Below are positions 50,908-61,536 of a stretch of DNA of 64,000 bases, in pieces. This DNA is from Planctomycetota bacterium (GTDB lineage Bacteria > Planctomycetota > Planctomycetia > Pirellulales > UBA7805): assembly GCA_003389215.1 (NCBI GenBank), contig QQVP01000037.1, forward strand, positions 1 through 64,000. Reading direction: 5' to 3'. Each line of letters begins with the position of its first letter. Within the stretch, counting starts at the first letter, position 1. The notes under the pieces were generated by a model. The model made no database searches. It saw only the letters and a program-made list of their open reading frames with translations, and was not told where the DNA came from. A program made the position numbers and the translations under genes.

Positions 50908-52332
50908 TCAAGCGAGCAGGTCTTCGACGACCTCTCCATGCACGTCGGTCAGTCGAAAATCGCGACCACGCAATCGATAGACCAACCGCTCATGATCGAT
51001 TCCCAGGATGTGGAGCACGGTCGCATGCAGGTCATGCACGTGCACCTTGTTCTCGACGGCAAAGTAGCCAAATTCGTCGGTCGAGCCATGGGTCGTGCCG
51101 GCGCGGACCCCGGCGCCGGCCAGCCACATCGTGAAGCCGTGCGGATGATGGTCGCGGCCATAGCCGGCCCCCTGCCCTTGGGCCATGGGGGTGCGACCGA
51201 ATTCGCCGCCCCAGATGATCAAAGTGTCTTCGAGCAGCCCACGCTGTCGCAGATCGGACAGCAACGCGGCGATCGGTTTGTCGGTCTCCCGACATTGGCG
51301 CTCGTGATCGTTTTGCAGCGTGGCGTGAGAGTCCCAGCCCTTGTGGTAAAGCTGGACGAAACGCACCCCACGTTCGATCAGCCGACGGGCGAGCAGGCAG
51401 TTGTTGGAGAACGCGACCTGGCCTGGTTGGGTGCCGTAAAGCTCATGCGTGGCCGCCGCTTCCGTGGAGAGATCGGTCAATTCCGGCACGCTCATTTGCA
51501 TGCGGTAGGCCATCTCGTACTGTTCGATGCGGGTGCGAATCTCGGGATCGCCGACGTCCGCCAGGTGCATGCGGTTGGCCTCGTTGATGACGTCGATCAT
51601 GTCGCGGCGGACGCGATCGTCGAGGCCCTCGGGATTCTTGACGTACAGCACCGGTTGCCCCTGATTGCGAAACTGCACGCCTTGATGATGGGTCGGCAGG
51701 AAGCCACTTCCCCAGTAGGCTTCCAGCAAGGGCTGATTCGTGTTCACGCCCGAGGCCAGCACGACGAAGCCGGGCAAGTCGCGGTTCTCGCTGCCGAGGC
51801 CGTAGGAGAGCCAGGCTCCCATCGCGGGACGGCCGAATCGCACGTCGCCCGTGTTCATGAACATCACGGCCGGGTCGTGATTGAACGTATTTGTGTGCAG
51901 CGACCGCACGATCGCCAGTGCATCCGCCTCTTCGGCCAGGTGGGGCAACAAGCTGGAAACGACGTTGCCGCTCTCGCCGTGTGCTGCGAACCGATAGGGC
52001 GAGCCCTTGATCTTCGGCTGATCGCTCTTGATCATCGCGAACTGATGGTTCCTGATCAGCTCGGCGGGGATGGGTTCGCCATCGCGGGCGGTGAGCAACG
52101 GCTTCGGGTCGAACAGGTCGACATGCGACGGCCCGCCCGACATGAACAGATAGATGACTCGCTTCGCCCGCGGAGCAAAGTGAGGAACGCCGGTGCCGGT
52201 GGACGGCGAGCCAGCTGCCGCATCGCTTGCCAAGAGCGACGACAGCGCGGCCGCACCGATTCCCGTGCCCGCCTGCGAGAGGAAGGCTCGTCGATTGACC
52301 GCGTTACCGAGTTGTCGCAGTGATTCGCTCAT
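50908..52332 (-). CDS. Tat-exported DUF1501 protein
   Basis: A 474-residue protein. The N-terminus NAVNRRAFLSQAGTGIGAAA is a twin-arginine signal. The alkaline-phosphatase/sulfatase-like core of DUF1501 follows: VIYLFMSGGPSHVDLFDPKP, PAMGAWLSYGLGSEN, KGWDSHATLQNDHERQC and DTLIIWGGEFGRTPMAQG, then the end DIDHERL-like region. These proteins pair with DUF1553 cytochrome proteins in Planctomycetota and are thought to act in complex polysaccharide breakdown (family knowledge; mechanism unknown). The DUF1553 gene lies 43 bp upstream on the same strand, so they share an operon. Confidence 0.93.
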   Translation of the reverse strand: MSESLRQLGNAVNRRAFLSQAGTGIGAAALSSLLASDAAAGSPSTGTGVPHFAPRAKRVIYLFMSGGPSHVDLFDPKPLLTARDGEPIPAELIRNHQFAMIKSDQPKIKGSPYRFAAHGESGNVVSSLLPHLAEEADALAIVRSLHTNTFNHDPAVMFMNTGDVRFGRPAMGAWLSYGLGSENRDLPGFVVLASGVNTNQPLLEAYWGSGFLPTHHQGVQFRNQGQPVLYVKNPEGLDDRVRRDMIDVINEANRMHLADVGDPEIRTRIEQYEMAYRMQMSVPELTDLSTEAAATHELYGTQPGQVAFSNNCLLARRLIERGVRFVQLYHKGWDSHATLQNDHERQCRETDKPIAALLSDLRQRGLLEDTLIIWGGEFGRTPMAQGQGAGYGRDHHPHGFTMWLAGAGVRAGTTHGSTDEFGYFAVENKVHVHDLHATVLHILGIDHERLVYRLRGRDFRLTDVHGEVVEDLLA

Positions 52333-52375
52333 GGTTCCATGGTTCTTGGGGCGGCCGTTTCCAGCTGGGCGGCCA

Positions 52376-55300
52376 TCAAGGTCGGGTGATCATCTCGTCC
52401 AGGTTTAGCAGGACGCTGGCCAAGGCCGTCCAGGCGGCCCGGTCGACGGCGTCGGCGTCTGGCTTGTCCTGAATCGGTACCGCGGTCGTGGTTGCCACAT
52501 CCGCGGCGGCGGTCGACGTGCCGGCGAACGCTTCTGCCGCTTCCGCTTGGCGGCCAAAGTGCACTCGCTGGCGGTCGAGGAATGCCAAGTACAGATCTCG
52601 CTCGCGGGACGTCGCCCGACGGGCCAGGCACCGACGCAACGCGAAGTCAAGTCGCGCGGCGTCGTCACTTGCGTGGGCGAGCGTAAGGTCGGCCAGGGAA
52701 CGGGCGGCCTCGACGTAAACCGGATCATTCAGCAACGCCAAGGCCTGCAACGGCGTATTCGTTCGAGGTCGCTGCACGCGGCAGCGCTCCCGCGTGGGGG
52801 CGTCGAAGATGGCCATCGTCGGATAGAGATTCATCCGCTTCCAGTAGACGTAGACGCCACGTCGATAACGATCGGGCTGGTCGCTCGTAATCCAGACCGG
52901 GTGATACATCGTCTGGGCCTTCTCCTCGAACAAGCCCGCAGGCTGGACCGGGTAGATGCTCGGCCCGCCCAACTTTCGCGATAGCAGACCCGCGGCCGCC
53001 AGGGCGTTGTCGCGGACCTGCTCGGCAGGCAGACGGAATCGCGGGCCTCGGGCCAACCATCGATTGGCGGGATCCAGTCGATACGCCTCTGCGGAGGCCG
53101 CTGCCGACTGCCGATAGGTCGCGCTGGCGACAATCTCTCGGTGCAGGGCCTTCATGTCCCAGCCGCTTTCGACGAACTCGACAGCCAACCAGTCGAGCAG
53201 TTCGCGGTGCGAAGGCCATTCCCCCTGCAGGCCAAAGTCGTCGGCCGTGCGGACGAGGCCGGTGCCAAAGAAGTGCTGCCAGAAGCGATTGACCGCCACC
53301 CGCGCGGTGAGGGGATGATCCGCTCGCACCAGCCAGCGAGCGAAGTGAAGTCGATTGACCGGCTGTTGGACGTCCAGCGGTGGCAGGAACGACGGCACCC
53401 CTGGCTCGACGCGAGCGCCGGGAGCGAGGTAGTTGCCGCGTGTCAGTACGTGGGTCTCGCGGGGCTCGTCCATCTCCGCCATCACTTGAGCCTGATGCTC
53501 GCGCTCCAGAAAGGCCTGCTCCTGCTCGAGCGCGGCAATGCCTCGACGAACGTCCTCGGGCACCGTGCCGGGATAGCGCTTCTGGAAATAGTCGACGATG
53601 CGTTGCGTCTGTGCGGCCGAGCGGTCAGCGCGATCGATCGAGATGGCGCCGCGGACGTCCGGCGGAATTGCCCCCAGCGAGGCGACGTCCTCGCTCGCGG
53701 TGCCGTAGAGGCGGATGTCGGCCAGGGAACCGCCGAGAAAGTAACTGCTTGGATCGGGCTTCAGGCTGTAGCCGCCGCCCAGAATCAAGTCGCAAGCGGA
53801 CGCCGCCAGTCGCGTCGGTGCGTCGCCGCGGCGACGTACGTGTTCGTCACGTTCTCCGTCGACATAGAGATCGACGCGATCCCCAGCGCGAAAGATCATC
53901 GCCACGTGGTGCCAGCGACCGTCGTGGACCGGTATCGAACCGTAGACCTGTTGCCCGCGGAACGAGTCGGGCGTCGACGACACCCACGCGTAAAGATGGC
54001 CGGGCGTCGCGTTCTCTTCGCCTTCGCCGCCGATGCCGAACACGAACGAGCGCTGCCCACGAACGGAGTCCCACTTGCAGACGATGTCCGCCTCCGCCTG
54101 CGTGGTGCGAATCCAGGCCGAAATCGTCAGGCTATCCGATGGGGCGAGCTTTTCGTGATTCGCCACGCGCAGGAACTGCTTCTCGCCGAGCCGGAGTGCG
54201 CCTTCGCCATCGGGCATGATCTCGTTGTCCGAAGTGGAAGCCACTGCTTCCCAGTCTGCGACACCCCCGTGAAGCCGGGTTTTGCTGGCCTGAGGCCCCC
54301 GATCATCGAGCGTGCCGTCGAGCGGCCAGTGGGCGATCAACGGCGCCGACGTCGAAGACACCTGGGGCGTGGTCAAGAGCGGCCGCACCCGCGCTTCCCA
54401 GCCGGCGGCTTCCTCTGCCAATTCCCGGTCACCATAAGGAACGATTCGACCGTGAAGTGCGGTGAGCTCTTTATCGATTTGAGCAAGTCGCTCGTCGGCC
54501 AACGGCGATCGCGCGTGCATTCTGGGCCCATGTACGCCGAGGGCCTTACCGAAATGGGGAATGTTGTTGAAGATCGCGAACAGTCGGTAGTACTCTTCCT
54601 GACGGATCGGATCAAACTTGTGATCGTGACACTCCGCGCAGGAAACGGTGAGCCCCAACCAGACGCGTCCAGTGGTGTTAACGCGATCGACGATGCCCTT
54701 GACGCGAAACTCTTCCTTCCGCGGATTGTTGCCCAACGCCTGCATGCTATTGCGATGAAACCCTGTCGCGATCCGCTGATTCACCGACGCCTCAGGCAGC
54801 ATGTCCCCGGCCAGCTGCTCGATCGTGAACTGGTCGTACGGCATGTTCTCGTTGAGCGACTTGATGACCCAGTCGCGATAGAGCCACATCGACCGGGGAC
54901 GGTCGGCGGCGTAGCCGGTCGTGTCCGAGTAACGAGCCAGATCGAGCCAGTCTTGGGCCATCCGCTCGCCATAGTGAGGCGAGGCCAGCAGGCGATCGAC
55001 CAGGCGCTCGTAGGCGTCGGGGCGTGTATCGGCGAGGAACTGTTCCACCTCTTCAATCGACGGAGGCAAGCCGATTAGATCCAAGTAGACTCGCCGCACG
55101 AGCACGTGGCGGTCGGCCACCGGCGACGGCTCCAGATCGCGCTCACGGAGCTTTTGGAGCACGAAGCGATCGATCGGGCCCCGCGGCCAATTGGACTCAA
55201 TCTGCGGCGTCTGGGGACGCCGTGGTGGCACAAAGGCCCAGTGCGGTTCGTACTGGGCACCCGCCTCGATCCACGCTTCGAGTTGGGCGATCTGGCTCGC

Positions 55301-55660
55301 GGTGAGCGGCTCGCCGGCCTCCGGCGGGGGCATCCGCTCCGCGTCGTCCTGAGAGTTTACACGCCGCCACAGTTCGCTCTCGTGGGGCTTGCCGGGCAGG
55401 ATGGCGATTTCTCCCGACTCGCCAGCCTCGTGGGCCGACGCGGCGAGGTCGAGCCGCAGGGCGGCCTGGCGGGCTTCTGCGTCGGGCCCGTGGCACTTGA
55501 AGCAACGATCGGCCAACAGCGGGCGAATGTCGCGACCAAACTCGACCACATCGCTACCTGGGGCCGTCGGCACGGAGGCCGCACTCCAGGCCATCACGAC
55601 GACGAGAGAAAGCACGCGGAGTCGCCGAAGCGGCGGTCTATTCGACGGATTTCGCACCAT
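52376..55660 (-). CDS. PSCyt1-DUF1549-LamG-DUF1553 secreted cytochrome protein
   Basis: A 1094-residue protein. A signal/anchor (about 10-35) leads to a planctomycete cytochrome c domain with [20 protein letters not shown] (haem CxxCH about 53-57). DUF1549 follows (about 130-330, [19 protein letters not shown]) with a second CxxCH in [15 protein letters not shown] concanavalin/LamG domain (about 420-600, [15 protein letters not shown]) and DUF1553 (about 720-1060, [20 protein letters not shown]) complete it. These are hallmarks of Planctomycetota polysaccharide-related loci. ATG 55660 precedes the signal; an in-frame ATG at 55696 is possible. Confidence 0.93.
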   Translation of the reverse strand: MVRNPSNRPPLRRLRVLSLVVVMAWSAASVPTAPGSDVVEFGRDIRPLLADRCFKCHGPDAEARQAALRLDLAASAHEAGESGEIAILPGKPHESELWRRVNSQDDAERMPPPEAGEPLTASQIAQLEAWIEAGAQYEPHWAFVPPRRPQTPQIESNWPRGPIDRFVLQKLRERDLEPSPVADRHVLVRRVYLDLIGLPPSIEEVEQFLADTRPDAYERLVDRLLASPHYGERMAQDWLDLARYSDTTGYAADRPRSMWLYRDWVIKSLNENMPYDQFTIEQLAGDMLPEASVNQRIATGFHRNSMQALGNNPRKEEFRVKGIVDRVNTTGRVWLGLTVSCAECHDHKFDPIRQEEYYRLFAIFNNIPHFGKALGVHGPRMHARSPLADERLAQIDKELTALHGRIVPYGDRELAEEAAGWEARVRPLLTTPQVSSTSAPLIAHWPLDGTLDDRGPQASKTRLHGGVADWEAVASTSDNEIMPDGEGALRLGEKQFLRVANHEKLAPSDSLTISAWIRTTQAEADIVCKWDSVRGQRSFVFGIGGEGEENATPGHLYAWVSSTPDSFRGQQVYGSIPVHDGRWHHVAMIFRAGDRVDLYVDGERDEHVRRRGDAPTRLAASACDLILGGGYSLKPDPSSYFLGGSLADIRLYGTASEDVASLGAIPPDVRGAISIDRADRSAAQTQRIVDYFQKRYPGTVPEDVRRGIAALEQEQAFLEREHQAQVMAEMDEPRETHVLTRGNYLAPGARVEPGVPSFLPPLDVQQPVNRLHFARWLVRADHPLTARVAVNRFWQHFFGTGLVRTADDFGLQGEWPSHRELLDWLAVEFVESGWDMKALHREIVASATYRQSAAASAEAYRLDPANRWLARGPRFRLPAEQVRDNALAAAGLLSRKLGGPSIYPVQPAGLFEEKAQTMYHPVWITSDQPDRYRRGVYVYWKRMNLYPTMAIFDAPTRERCRVQRPRTNTPLQALALLNDPVYVEAARSLADLTLAHASDDAARLDFALRRCLARRATSRERDLYLAFLDRQRVHFGRQAEAAEAFAGTSTAAADVATTTAVPIQDKPDADAVDRAAWTALASVLLNLDEMITRP

Positions 55661-55744
55661 GGGTGCCAGTTTATCGCAAACGCCGCGAAGGTGCACGCGC
55701 AGCAGGGTGCCCGCGTCGACCCGTCGGGAGCGCTGTTTGCCCGG

Positions 55745-57085
55745 CTATTTGCTGTCGGACGGACCCTTAGCGCGAATGTTGTAGCAGTGCAACTCGTGCT
55801 GGTCGCGAAGATAGAGTCGCCCGCCAGCGACCACGGGGTGGGGCCAGCTCTGGGCATGTCGAGAATCGATTTCAAAGGTCCCTTTGAGACGGTACTCGTC
55901 GGCATTGGCCTCGATCAGCGCCATGACGCCGTTCTCGTAGCGGAAATAGAGATGGCCGTCGGCATAAGCGATGGCCGCCGATTGTTTGCCCGGACCGCGA
56001 TCTTCCCATTTGACCTCACCGGTCTCCATGTGGATGCAACGAGGAAATCCCTTGTTGTGACCGTGTCCGAAGAAGATATGACCGTCGAGGAGGATCATCC
56101 CGCCGTGATGATTTTGCATCTGCCCGGCCTCGAGGAAGTAGACTTCTTCGGCCTTGAGAGATCGTCCGTCGCGGACGATCTTCAGCAGGGCGGCACCTGT
56201 TCCGTAGCCGGTGGAGCAGAAGACGTAGTCGCCGGAAACGATCGGCGTGGGGATATTCGCCACCCCGTTCGCGATCCGATTGTAAGCCCACAGCAACTTG
56301 CCGTTTCGAGCGTCGACGCCGACCACCCCGCGTCCGGTGAGCTGCACGTATTGTTTGCGACCCGCGGCGTTGGAGATGACGACGGAAGAATAGCCCGCGC
56401 CGTCCTTGCCATTCTCGCCGACGTTGGGCAGCTCGGTCCGCCAGACGGGCCGGCCCGTATGTTTGTTTAGGGCGACCATCACGGCCTCATTGCCGCCGGG
56501 GGTGCAGATCAAGAGGTTGCCGTCGATCAGCGGCGACTCGCTGAATCCCCATTGCGACATCATCTTGCCCTTGAAATCGGTGGCGAAGTCCTTGCGCCAT
56601 AAAGCCCGTCCTGTTTCCGCGTCGGCACACAACATCGCGCCGTTAAAGCCAATCGAGTAGACCTTTCCGTGATCGACCGTAGGAGTTCCGTTGACGTCGC
56701 TGTCCTCGCCGATGGGCGTCGCCCACAACTCGGAGCCGTCCGCTTCGCTGAGCGCGATGATGTGCGAGTTCCCGTCGCGAACTCCCGCCGTATAGACCTT
56801 GCCGTTGGCAATGGAGACACTCGAAAAGCCTTTGCCGAGGTCCTTGGCTTGCCACACCAGGGGCGGCTTGCCATCCGACCAGCTTGCCAAGAGACCCGTT
56901 TCGAGTGACTTTCCGTCTCGATTGGGCCCCCGCCACTGCGACCAAACTGCGGACTCCACAGGTCGCGTCGCAGGTCGCCGGCGATCACGACGGCGGCGGT
57001 CTGCCATCGTCGTAGTGGCGAAAATCGACAGCAAAAGGGCGACCAGCAGCAGGAAAGAAACGACGAGACGAAGACGGCGACGCAT
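55745..57085 (-). CDS. secreted PQQ-binding-like beta-propeller protein
   Basis: A 446-residue protein with a signal sequence (MRRRLRLVVSFLLLVALLLS) and an Arg-rich segment before the propeller. Blades are visible as WSQWRGPNRDGKSLETG, FSSVSIANGKVYTAGVRDGN, TPTVDHGKVYSIGFNGAMLC and WEDRGPGKQSAAIAYADGHL. It is related to the propeller encoded at 46.1 kb, but not a close copy. ATG 57085 with AAGGA upstream is chosen over an in-frame start at 57133. It probably works outside the membrane with the DUF1553/DUF1501 pair downstream (85 bp gap, same strand). Confidence 0.86.
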   Translation of the reverse strand: MRRRLRLVVSFLLLVALLLSIFATTTMADRRRRDRRRPATRPVESAVWSQWRGPNRDGKSLETGLLASWSDGKPPLVWQAKDLGKGFSSVSIANGKVYTAGVRDGNSHIIALSEADGSELWATPIGEDSDVNGTPTVDHGKVYSIGFNGAMLCADAETGRALWRKDFATDFKGKMMSQWGFSESPLIDGNLLICTPGGNEAVMVALNKHTGRPVWRTELPNVGENGKDGAGYSSVVISNAAGRKQYVQLTGRGVVGVDARNGKLLWAYNRIANGVANIPTPIVSGDYVFCSTGYGTGAALLKIVRDGRSLKAEEVYFLEAGQMQNHHGGMILLDGHIFFGHGHNKGFPRCIHMETGEVKWEDRGPGKQSAAIAYADGHLYFRYENGVMALIEANADEYRLKGTFEIDSRHAQSWPHPVVAGGRLYLRDQHELHCYNIRAKGPSDSK

Positions 57086-57349
57086 GGAAGGGTCCTTCAG
57101 CGGGGGAAGTTTCGAGTTCGTTGACTTGTTCACAAGATAGCGGTTTGCCTGCCACGGTCAAGTTTGGCCGTGCCGCGAGCCGTCTTGGGGCCGCATTATG
57201 CGCGCCGAGTTCTGGCAATCGGGCCGGTAATTGGTATCCTCAGTTCGTAGGGGAGACGTTGGCGGGTCGTGCCTCCGAACGAGGCCGAGGTTCCGGCTCG
57301 GTCCTACGGCGGGAATCGATCGTCGCTCGCAGACCAGGGGTCGATTGGC

Positions 57350-58375
57350 ATGAGGGTGGGAATCGACGAGCGATGCGCGACGCGAAGGCGGATCAACTGC
57401 GCGCCCGCGGCACTCGGCTTCTCGCTCGTCGAACTTCTCGTGGTGCTCGCCTGCCTGGGGATTCTGATCGGCATGCTGGCCTCGGCCGTCTTCTCGGCCC
57501 TGGAACGCGCACGATCGGCGGACTGCGGCGAGCGACTTCGCCAGCTCGGTTTCGCGCATCACCTGACGGTCGATAATCGGCAGCGGATCGACAGCAAGAA
57601 ATGGGACGAAGTCCTCACCACGTTTATCGAAGACGAGACGGAAGTCTTCTTCTGTCCGGCCGACTTCGAGAATGCACCAGTCACCCCGAGCTACGGCATG
57701 AATCGGCTTGCCCGTCGCATGGCCGAAGGAGACTCGGCCAAGATCTTGATGCTCGACTTTGCGACGCTCGTCGCGGACCCTTTTGTGGAAGACCTCGACG
57801 CGACGTGGCACCGCGATATTCGCCCGCGACATCTCGGTTACTTGAACATCCTCAAGTTTGACGGGAGCGTCCATGCGGTGACTCCGGACGACATCGATCC
57901 GACCGACTGTGTCGAGATCGAGCGTCTATGGCGACCGGAACGGGCTTTAGCCGTACAACTGGATCGTTGCCGGGAGGCAAACTCGGCGACCGATGCCGAG
58001 GGGTCCGCATCCGACCCGAGTGAAGGTGGCGGTCCAGGCGGAGCGTCAGGACCGCTCGCCTCGACGGCGCCCGATCACGTCCTCTGTGGACTCGACGAGA
58101 GTCTCGCGCTCGATCAACCAGGCGACGATTACTACTTCGACTTTCGTGGTCGCGACGAGAAATATCTGCAGGGTGGCGCGTCGGCGATGGGCCATGCCGG
58201 CGGCGATTCCTGGTACTACATTACGCCCGACGGCGGGCTCTACGAACTTACGCCACCGGCAGGGCGTGCCGATCTGGTCGGTGACTTGGTGGAGCATGTG
58301 GGAACGGACGTCTACCAGGATCCCTCGCTGCTACACGACAAAGCGGAAGAATCCGGCGGCGCGTGCGAAGAGTGA
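57350..58375 (+). CDS. type II secretion-like pseudopilin protein
   Basis: A 341-residue protein with a prepilin-type N-terminal motif, GFSLVELLVVLACLGILIGM (about 24-43), the typical methylation and cleavage site of type IV pilin-like proteins, followed by RARSADCGERLRQLGFAHHL. The middle has VFFCPADFENAPVTPSYGMN and HLGYLNILKFDGSVHAVTPD, recalling the C-terminal part of planctomycete DUF1559/H-X9-DG proteins. A long acidic tail follows. It may form a pseudopilus tip or a surface protein. ATG 57350 follows AGGGG; an in-frame GTG at 57269 is possible. Confidence 0.8.
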   Translation: MRVGIDERCATRRRINCAPAALGFSLVELLVVLACLGILIGMLASAVFSALERARSADCGERLRQLGFAHHLTVDNRQRIDSKKWDEVLTTFIEDETEVFFCPADFENAPVTPSYGMNRLARRMAEGDSAKILMLDFATLVADPFVEDLDATWHRDIRPRHLGYLNILKFDGSVHAVTPDDIDPTDCVEIERLWRPERALAVQLDRCREANSATDAEGSASDPSEGGGPGGASGPLASTAPDHVLCGLDESLALDQPGDDYYFDFRGRDEKYLQGGASAMGHAGGDSWYYITPDGGLYELTPPAGRADLVGDLVEHVGTDVYQDPSLLHDKAEESGGACEE

Positions 58376-58407
58376 GGTTTGCGCAGCAGGGTGCGTATCG
58401 TCGCCGG

Positions 58408-59292
58408 CTAACGCCGCCGCTGTTGGTACTTGCGGCTGGCGTCTTCCAAGGTACGCCGCTCGCGCGAGGTCAGGCTCGACTCCCCTTCGCGACTGATCTT
58501 CTCGAGGATGCGATCGACCTCGTCGCTCATCTTCGCGGCGGCCTCACGGTCCTTACGATCGGGATCGTGGATTCGCAGCCGCGACCGGGGCCGAAGTTGC
58601 GCGAGCGAGAACCCCGAGGGAATCAGCTTGCCGAGCTGCCAGCTGCGATAGAAGAACAGCAGGCCGCACAAGACGCCGCCGACGTGTGCCGCGTGGGCTA
58701 CCTCGGGGTCGGGAAGCAAGAAGGTGAAGACCGCGAAGATCGCACCAAGCGTCCAGGCCGGCACCGGAATGACTGCCCAGATGTAGATGGTCCGGTGGGG
58801 ATAATTGAGCACGAACACCGTGAGGACTGCAAACACACCGCCGGACGCTCCCACGGCGCTCGCGTTCGGCGTCAGACTCCCGGCTAGAGCGACTTCCCAG
58901 AGAACCCAAATTAGATTGGAAAGAACAATCGAAGACAAATAGAACTGCAGGAAGATCTTGCGTCCGTACTTGATTTCAATTTCTCGACCAAAGATCCACA
59001 GTCCCAGCATGTTGAAGAGGACGTGCGTGAGACTTCTGGTCGAGTGCAGGAAGCCCGCCGTGAGGAGCTGATAGAACCTCCATGGCTGGACCAAGAGATC
59101 GGCATGCAACTTGAAGTAGTAGGAGAGCGGATGGACCTCGACTCCGTCGATGCGAATCTTGAACAACAAATCGATCAGGAAAATGATGACGTTGACGATG
59201 ACCAGATTGGTCACGATCATCCGCGAGCCGCCCAGCTGGATGCCCCGTGGCTGGTCGTATTCGGAATAGTATTCGCGGTCGTAAATGCCCAT
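58408..59292 (-). CDS. rhomboid-family intramembrane serine protease
   Basis: A 294-residue membrane protein with six or so helices. The catalytic Ser is in VGASGGVFAVLTV (about residue 150) and the catalytic His in AHAAHVGGVLCGLL (about 205), with the conserved ITHVLFNMLGLWIFGREIE-like loop (here LTHVLFNMLGLWIFG). The C-terminal cytoplasmic tail (VDRILEKISREGESSLTSRE) matches the rhomboid-associated domain common in Planctomycetota and Bacteroidota. It cleaves single-pass membrane proteins within the bilayer. Upstream a 272 bp gap contains only a short frame I do not accept as a gene. Confidence 0.92.
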   Translation of the reverse strand: MGIYDREYYSEYDQPRGIQLGGSRMIVTNLVIVNVIIFLIDLLFKIRIDGVEVHPLSYYFKLHADLLVQPWRFYQLLTAGFLHSTRSLTHVLFNMLGLWIFGREIEIKYGRKIFLQFYLSSIVLSNLIWVLWEVALAGSLTPNASAVGASGGVFAVLTVFVLNYPHRTIYIWAVIPVPAWTLGAIFAVFTFLLPDPEVAHAAHVGGVLCGLLFFYRSWQLGKLIPSGFSLAQLRPRSRLRIHDPDRKDREAAAKMSDEVDRILEKISREGESSLTSRERRTLEDASRKYQQRRR

Positions 59293-59564
59293 GGTCGCCG
59301 TTAAGGAATGCTGTCAAGGAGTGCCGTTATGGAATGTCGAGGTGGAGAACCCTAGAGCGATGCGATTGCCCACGGCAAGTCGCCTCGGTGTCCGAATTCT
59401 AGGTCAGGCAGCGGCCTTCGGAAAGGCGAATGATCGCGAGCGTTTCCGCCTGCTGGCCGAGAGCGAGAAGCTGCGAACCCGACAGCTTGACAAGAAGTGA
59501 GAACGCGGCGACGGGATATCGGAACCGCGTTCGCGGTCCCGCGTCGGCGTCCCATGGCTCGCCG

Positions 59565-61067
59565 TTAGTCGGCGGGGGCACGCCGATCAATTTCGCGAGC
59601 GGCCCGTTGCTGACGTTGCGCAAACTCGTCGGCAAGGCGGGCATTTGACTCGAGCAGCGCCTGCCGCCGGGCGAGAAGCTGCTCGTGCTGTTGGTCGAGA
59701 CCGGCCAGATGCGCGGACAGGGCTTGCTCTTCCCTGAGAAGATTGGCCGAGTCGGCCTTGAGACGGGCGACCGCCGCTTCGGCCGCGGCGAGCGCCGTCT
59801 TGCCGTCGGCAAGATCCTCTTCCAACTGCTTGGTCTGTAGCTTGATCGCGTCCACCTCGATCTCTTGCTGCATGCGCCTGCCACGCACGGAACGAAACAG
59901 GGTGCGGAAGTCGCGCAGCGGACGAACGTATCGCGCGGCGACGGCTACCTGGCGAACGTCATCGATGGCCTCGGGCGCGGGGTAGCCTGGCAGTTTGATG
60001 CCCGAATCGAAGTTGGATCGCACGCGGGACTTCACGCGCACGATGCCCTGGGCTTCCAGGTCGTCGGCACCGAGGATCTGCTGATCGCCCAGGGTAATGG
60101 TGTCCTTGCGAACCCAGGCCTCTTCGCCATCGCGAAATTCGATCTCGACGGTGCGTGGATCCCCATCCTCGTTGGTCTCGGCGAGCTGAATCGTTGCCGT
60201 GTAGTCGTCGCGAAAGCGTACGAGAACCTCGATGCGATCCGAGGGGTCGCCTTCTTCGGCGGGCTGCAGGTCCTTTTCGAATTCGGAAAGTGAAGAGTCG
60301 GGCAACCAACGCTGCCGATCCTCAACGTCGGCGAACAGATAGTGGCTGTCGACCGGCATCTTGTCGTAGATGGTCCATTGATCGGAGGAGTCGGAAATCC
60401 GCTGGATTTCCTCATCGAAGAGCGGCAACGAGGGGACCAACGTGGCCGTCGTGAACTGCGCACCCCCCTCCGCGGCGTCGGCGTCTTCGCCAATCGCGAT
60501 CTGCGAAATGCGGAACTCGCCCATGTACTCGAGCGCCAGTTTCGGCTCTTCCTCGCCGTCCTCCGGCGCCGCTGGTTGGGCAAACGCAAAGACGAGCATG
60601 TCCTGACGCAACTGCCGTCCCTCGGGGTTGGGTACCTTCAGCTCGACCGTGCCATCATCGCCACGCGAAGCAGGTTCGCAATTTGCCCACCGTGAGCCGC
60701 GATCGACCAGCAGGCCCCGCAGACGTTGTTCGGCCTGCAAGATTCCTTCTCTCGTTGTAACGCCATTCTCGCGCTTCCCGAATTGCAGTTCTCTCGTGGC
60801 GAGCTGCAGGTCGGCCGTATGTTGCTTCAGGCCGCGCGAGCGTTTCTCCTGATCCGGGCGACGGACCCCATAGATGATCTCCCGCCAAGACTCCTGCGTC
60901 TTCAGGACGTAGGCGGCCAAGACCAGGTGGGTAACGGCAGTGCCAAAGACCATCACCAGGAGCGTGATCGTGAACCACTGCCACGACTTGTAGCTCAAGC
61001 CGACAGAAACCAGGAACAGAACGGCAGCCAGAATTGCGACCACCAGGAGAATTTGATTCGTTTCCAT
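59565..61067 (-). CDS. membrane coiled-coil protein of unknown function
   Basis: A 500-residue protein. Two N-terminal transmembrane helices (about 5-25 and 33-55, ILLVVAILAAVLFLVSVGLS) are followed by a charged region, a beta-rich periplasmic or cytoplasmic middle (TVELKVPNPEGRQLRQDM, LALEYMGEFRISQIAIGED), and a long C-terminal coiled coil (about 400-490, DAIKLQTKQLEEDLADGKTA). I cannot name a family, though similar proteins appear common in Planctomycetota from memory. The near-consensus promoter at 61155-61183 supports a well-expressed single gene. ATG 61067 precedes the first helix. Confidence 0.78.
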   Translation of the reverse strand: METNQILLVVAILAAVLFLVSVGLSYKSWQWFTITLLVMVFGTAVTHLVLAAYVLKTQESWREIIYGVRRPDQEKRSRGLKQHTADLQLATRELQFGKRENGVTTREGILQAEQRLRGLLVDRGSRWANCEPASRGDDGTVELKVPNPEGRQLRQDMLVFAFAQPAAPEDGEEEPKLALEYMGEFRISQIAIGEDADAAEGGAQFTTATLVPSLPLFDEEIQRISDSSDQWTIYDKMPVDSHYLFADVEDRQRWLPDSSLSEFEKDLQPAEEGDPSDRIEVLVRFRDDYTATIQLAETNEDGDPRTVEIEFRDGEEAWVRKDTITLGDQQILGADDLEAQGIVRVKSRVRSNFDSGIKLPGYPAPEAIDDVRQVAVAARYVRPLRDFRTLFRSVRGRRMQQEIEVDAIKLQTKQLEEDLADGKTALAAAEAAVARLKADSANLLREEQALSAHLAGLDQQHEQLLARRQALLESNARLADEFAQRQQRAAREIDRRAPAD

Positions 61068-61154
61068 CGCGAAGAGGTGGCCCTGGAGCCAACTGGGACG
61101 AGGCCGAACGGCCCGCAATAAGTGCCGACAACAGCGGCGGTTACCCTGATTTCG

Positions 61155-61183
61155 ATAGTAGATGGGACGGTCCAAACTGTCAA
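61155..61183 (-). promoter_or_regulatory. near-consensus promoter of the coiled-coil membrane gene
   Basis: On the minus strand a perfect TTGACA (61183-61178), a 17-base spacer and TACTAT (61160-61155). It is 88 bases before the ATG at 61067 and is the best promoter in the window. Confidence 0.7.
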
Positions 61184-61291
61184 CAAAACCGCAAATGACG
61201 GGAACTTCGTAAGTTGTTCCTGGCCCGTTGGTTGGGGCAAGTCGCCGCCTGGGCTCGGGGGACTGGCAAGCCGTCGATGGCGGATTCAACC

Positions 61292-61328
61292 GAGGGCGAG
61301 CCGCGTCTCGCCGGCGCGGCTCGCCCTC
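61292..61328. other. perfect 14 bp-stem hairpin
   Basis: GAGGGCGAGCCGCG (61292-61305), loop of nine bases, CGCGGCTCGCCCTC (61315-61328). No T-run follows on either side, so it is not a standard intrinsic terminator. It could be a REP-like palindrome, a structured leader or an RNA element. Confidence 0.6.
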
Positions 61329-61507
61329 ACATCGGCGCATCATCTTGCCCAAATCTCCCGAGGTGCCGCCGATCTCATCGACGTGTCCGAGGCAACGTGT
61401 CGGCAAGTCTGCAAGTTGTTCTGCCGCAATCTCTTACCCTCATGTGTGGCGAACGGCGATGCTGTCGACCATCCGCTGATGGATCCAACGAAGTCCCTCG
61501 AAGTTGT

Positions 61508-61536
61508 TTGAAGCAAAGCCGCCATAAGGCTACATT
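61508..61536 (+). promoter_or_regulatory. candidate promoter for the small ORFs and PFOR-like gene
   Basis: TTGAAG (61508-61513), 17-base spacer, TACATT (61531-61536). It would give a long leader of about 260 bases before the ATG at 61799. Confidence 0.35.

Noticed and set aside
53141..55078. 645-codon open frame on the plus strand
   Set aside because: Antisense shadow of the DUF1549/DUF1553 gene, without a ribosome binding site or domain.
59285..59500. 71-codon frame on the plus strand before the coiled-coil gene
   Set aside because: Starts inside the rhomboid gene, has no Shine-Dalgarno site and resembles no family.
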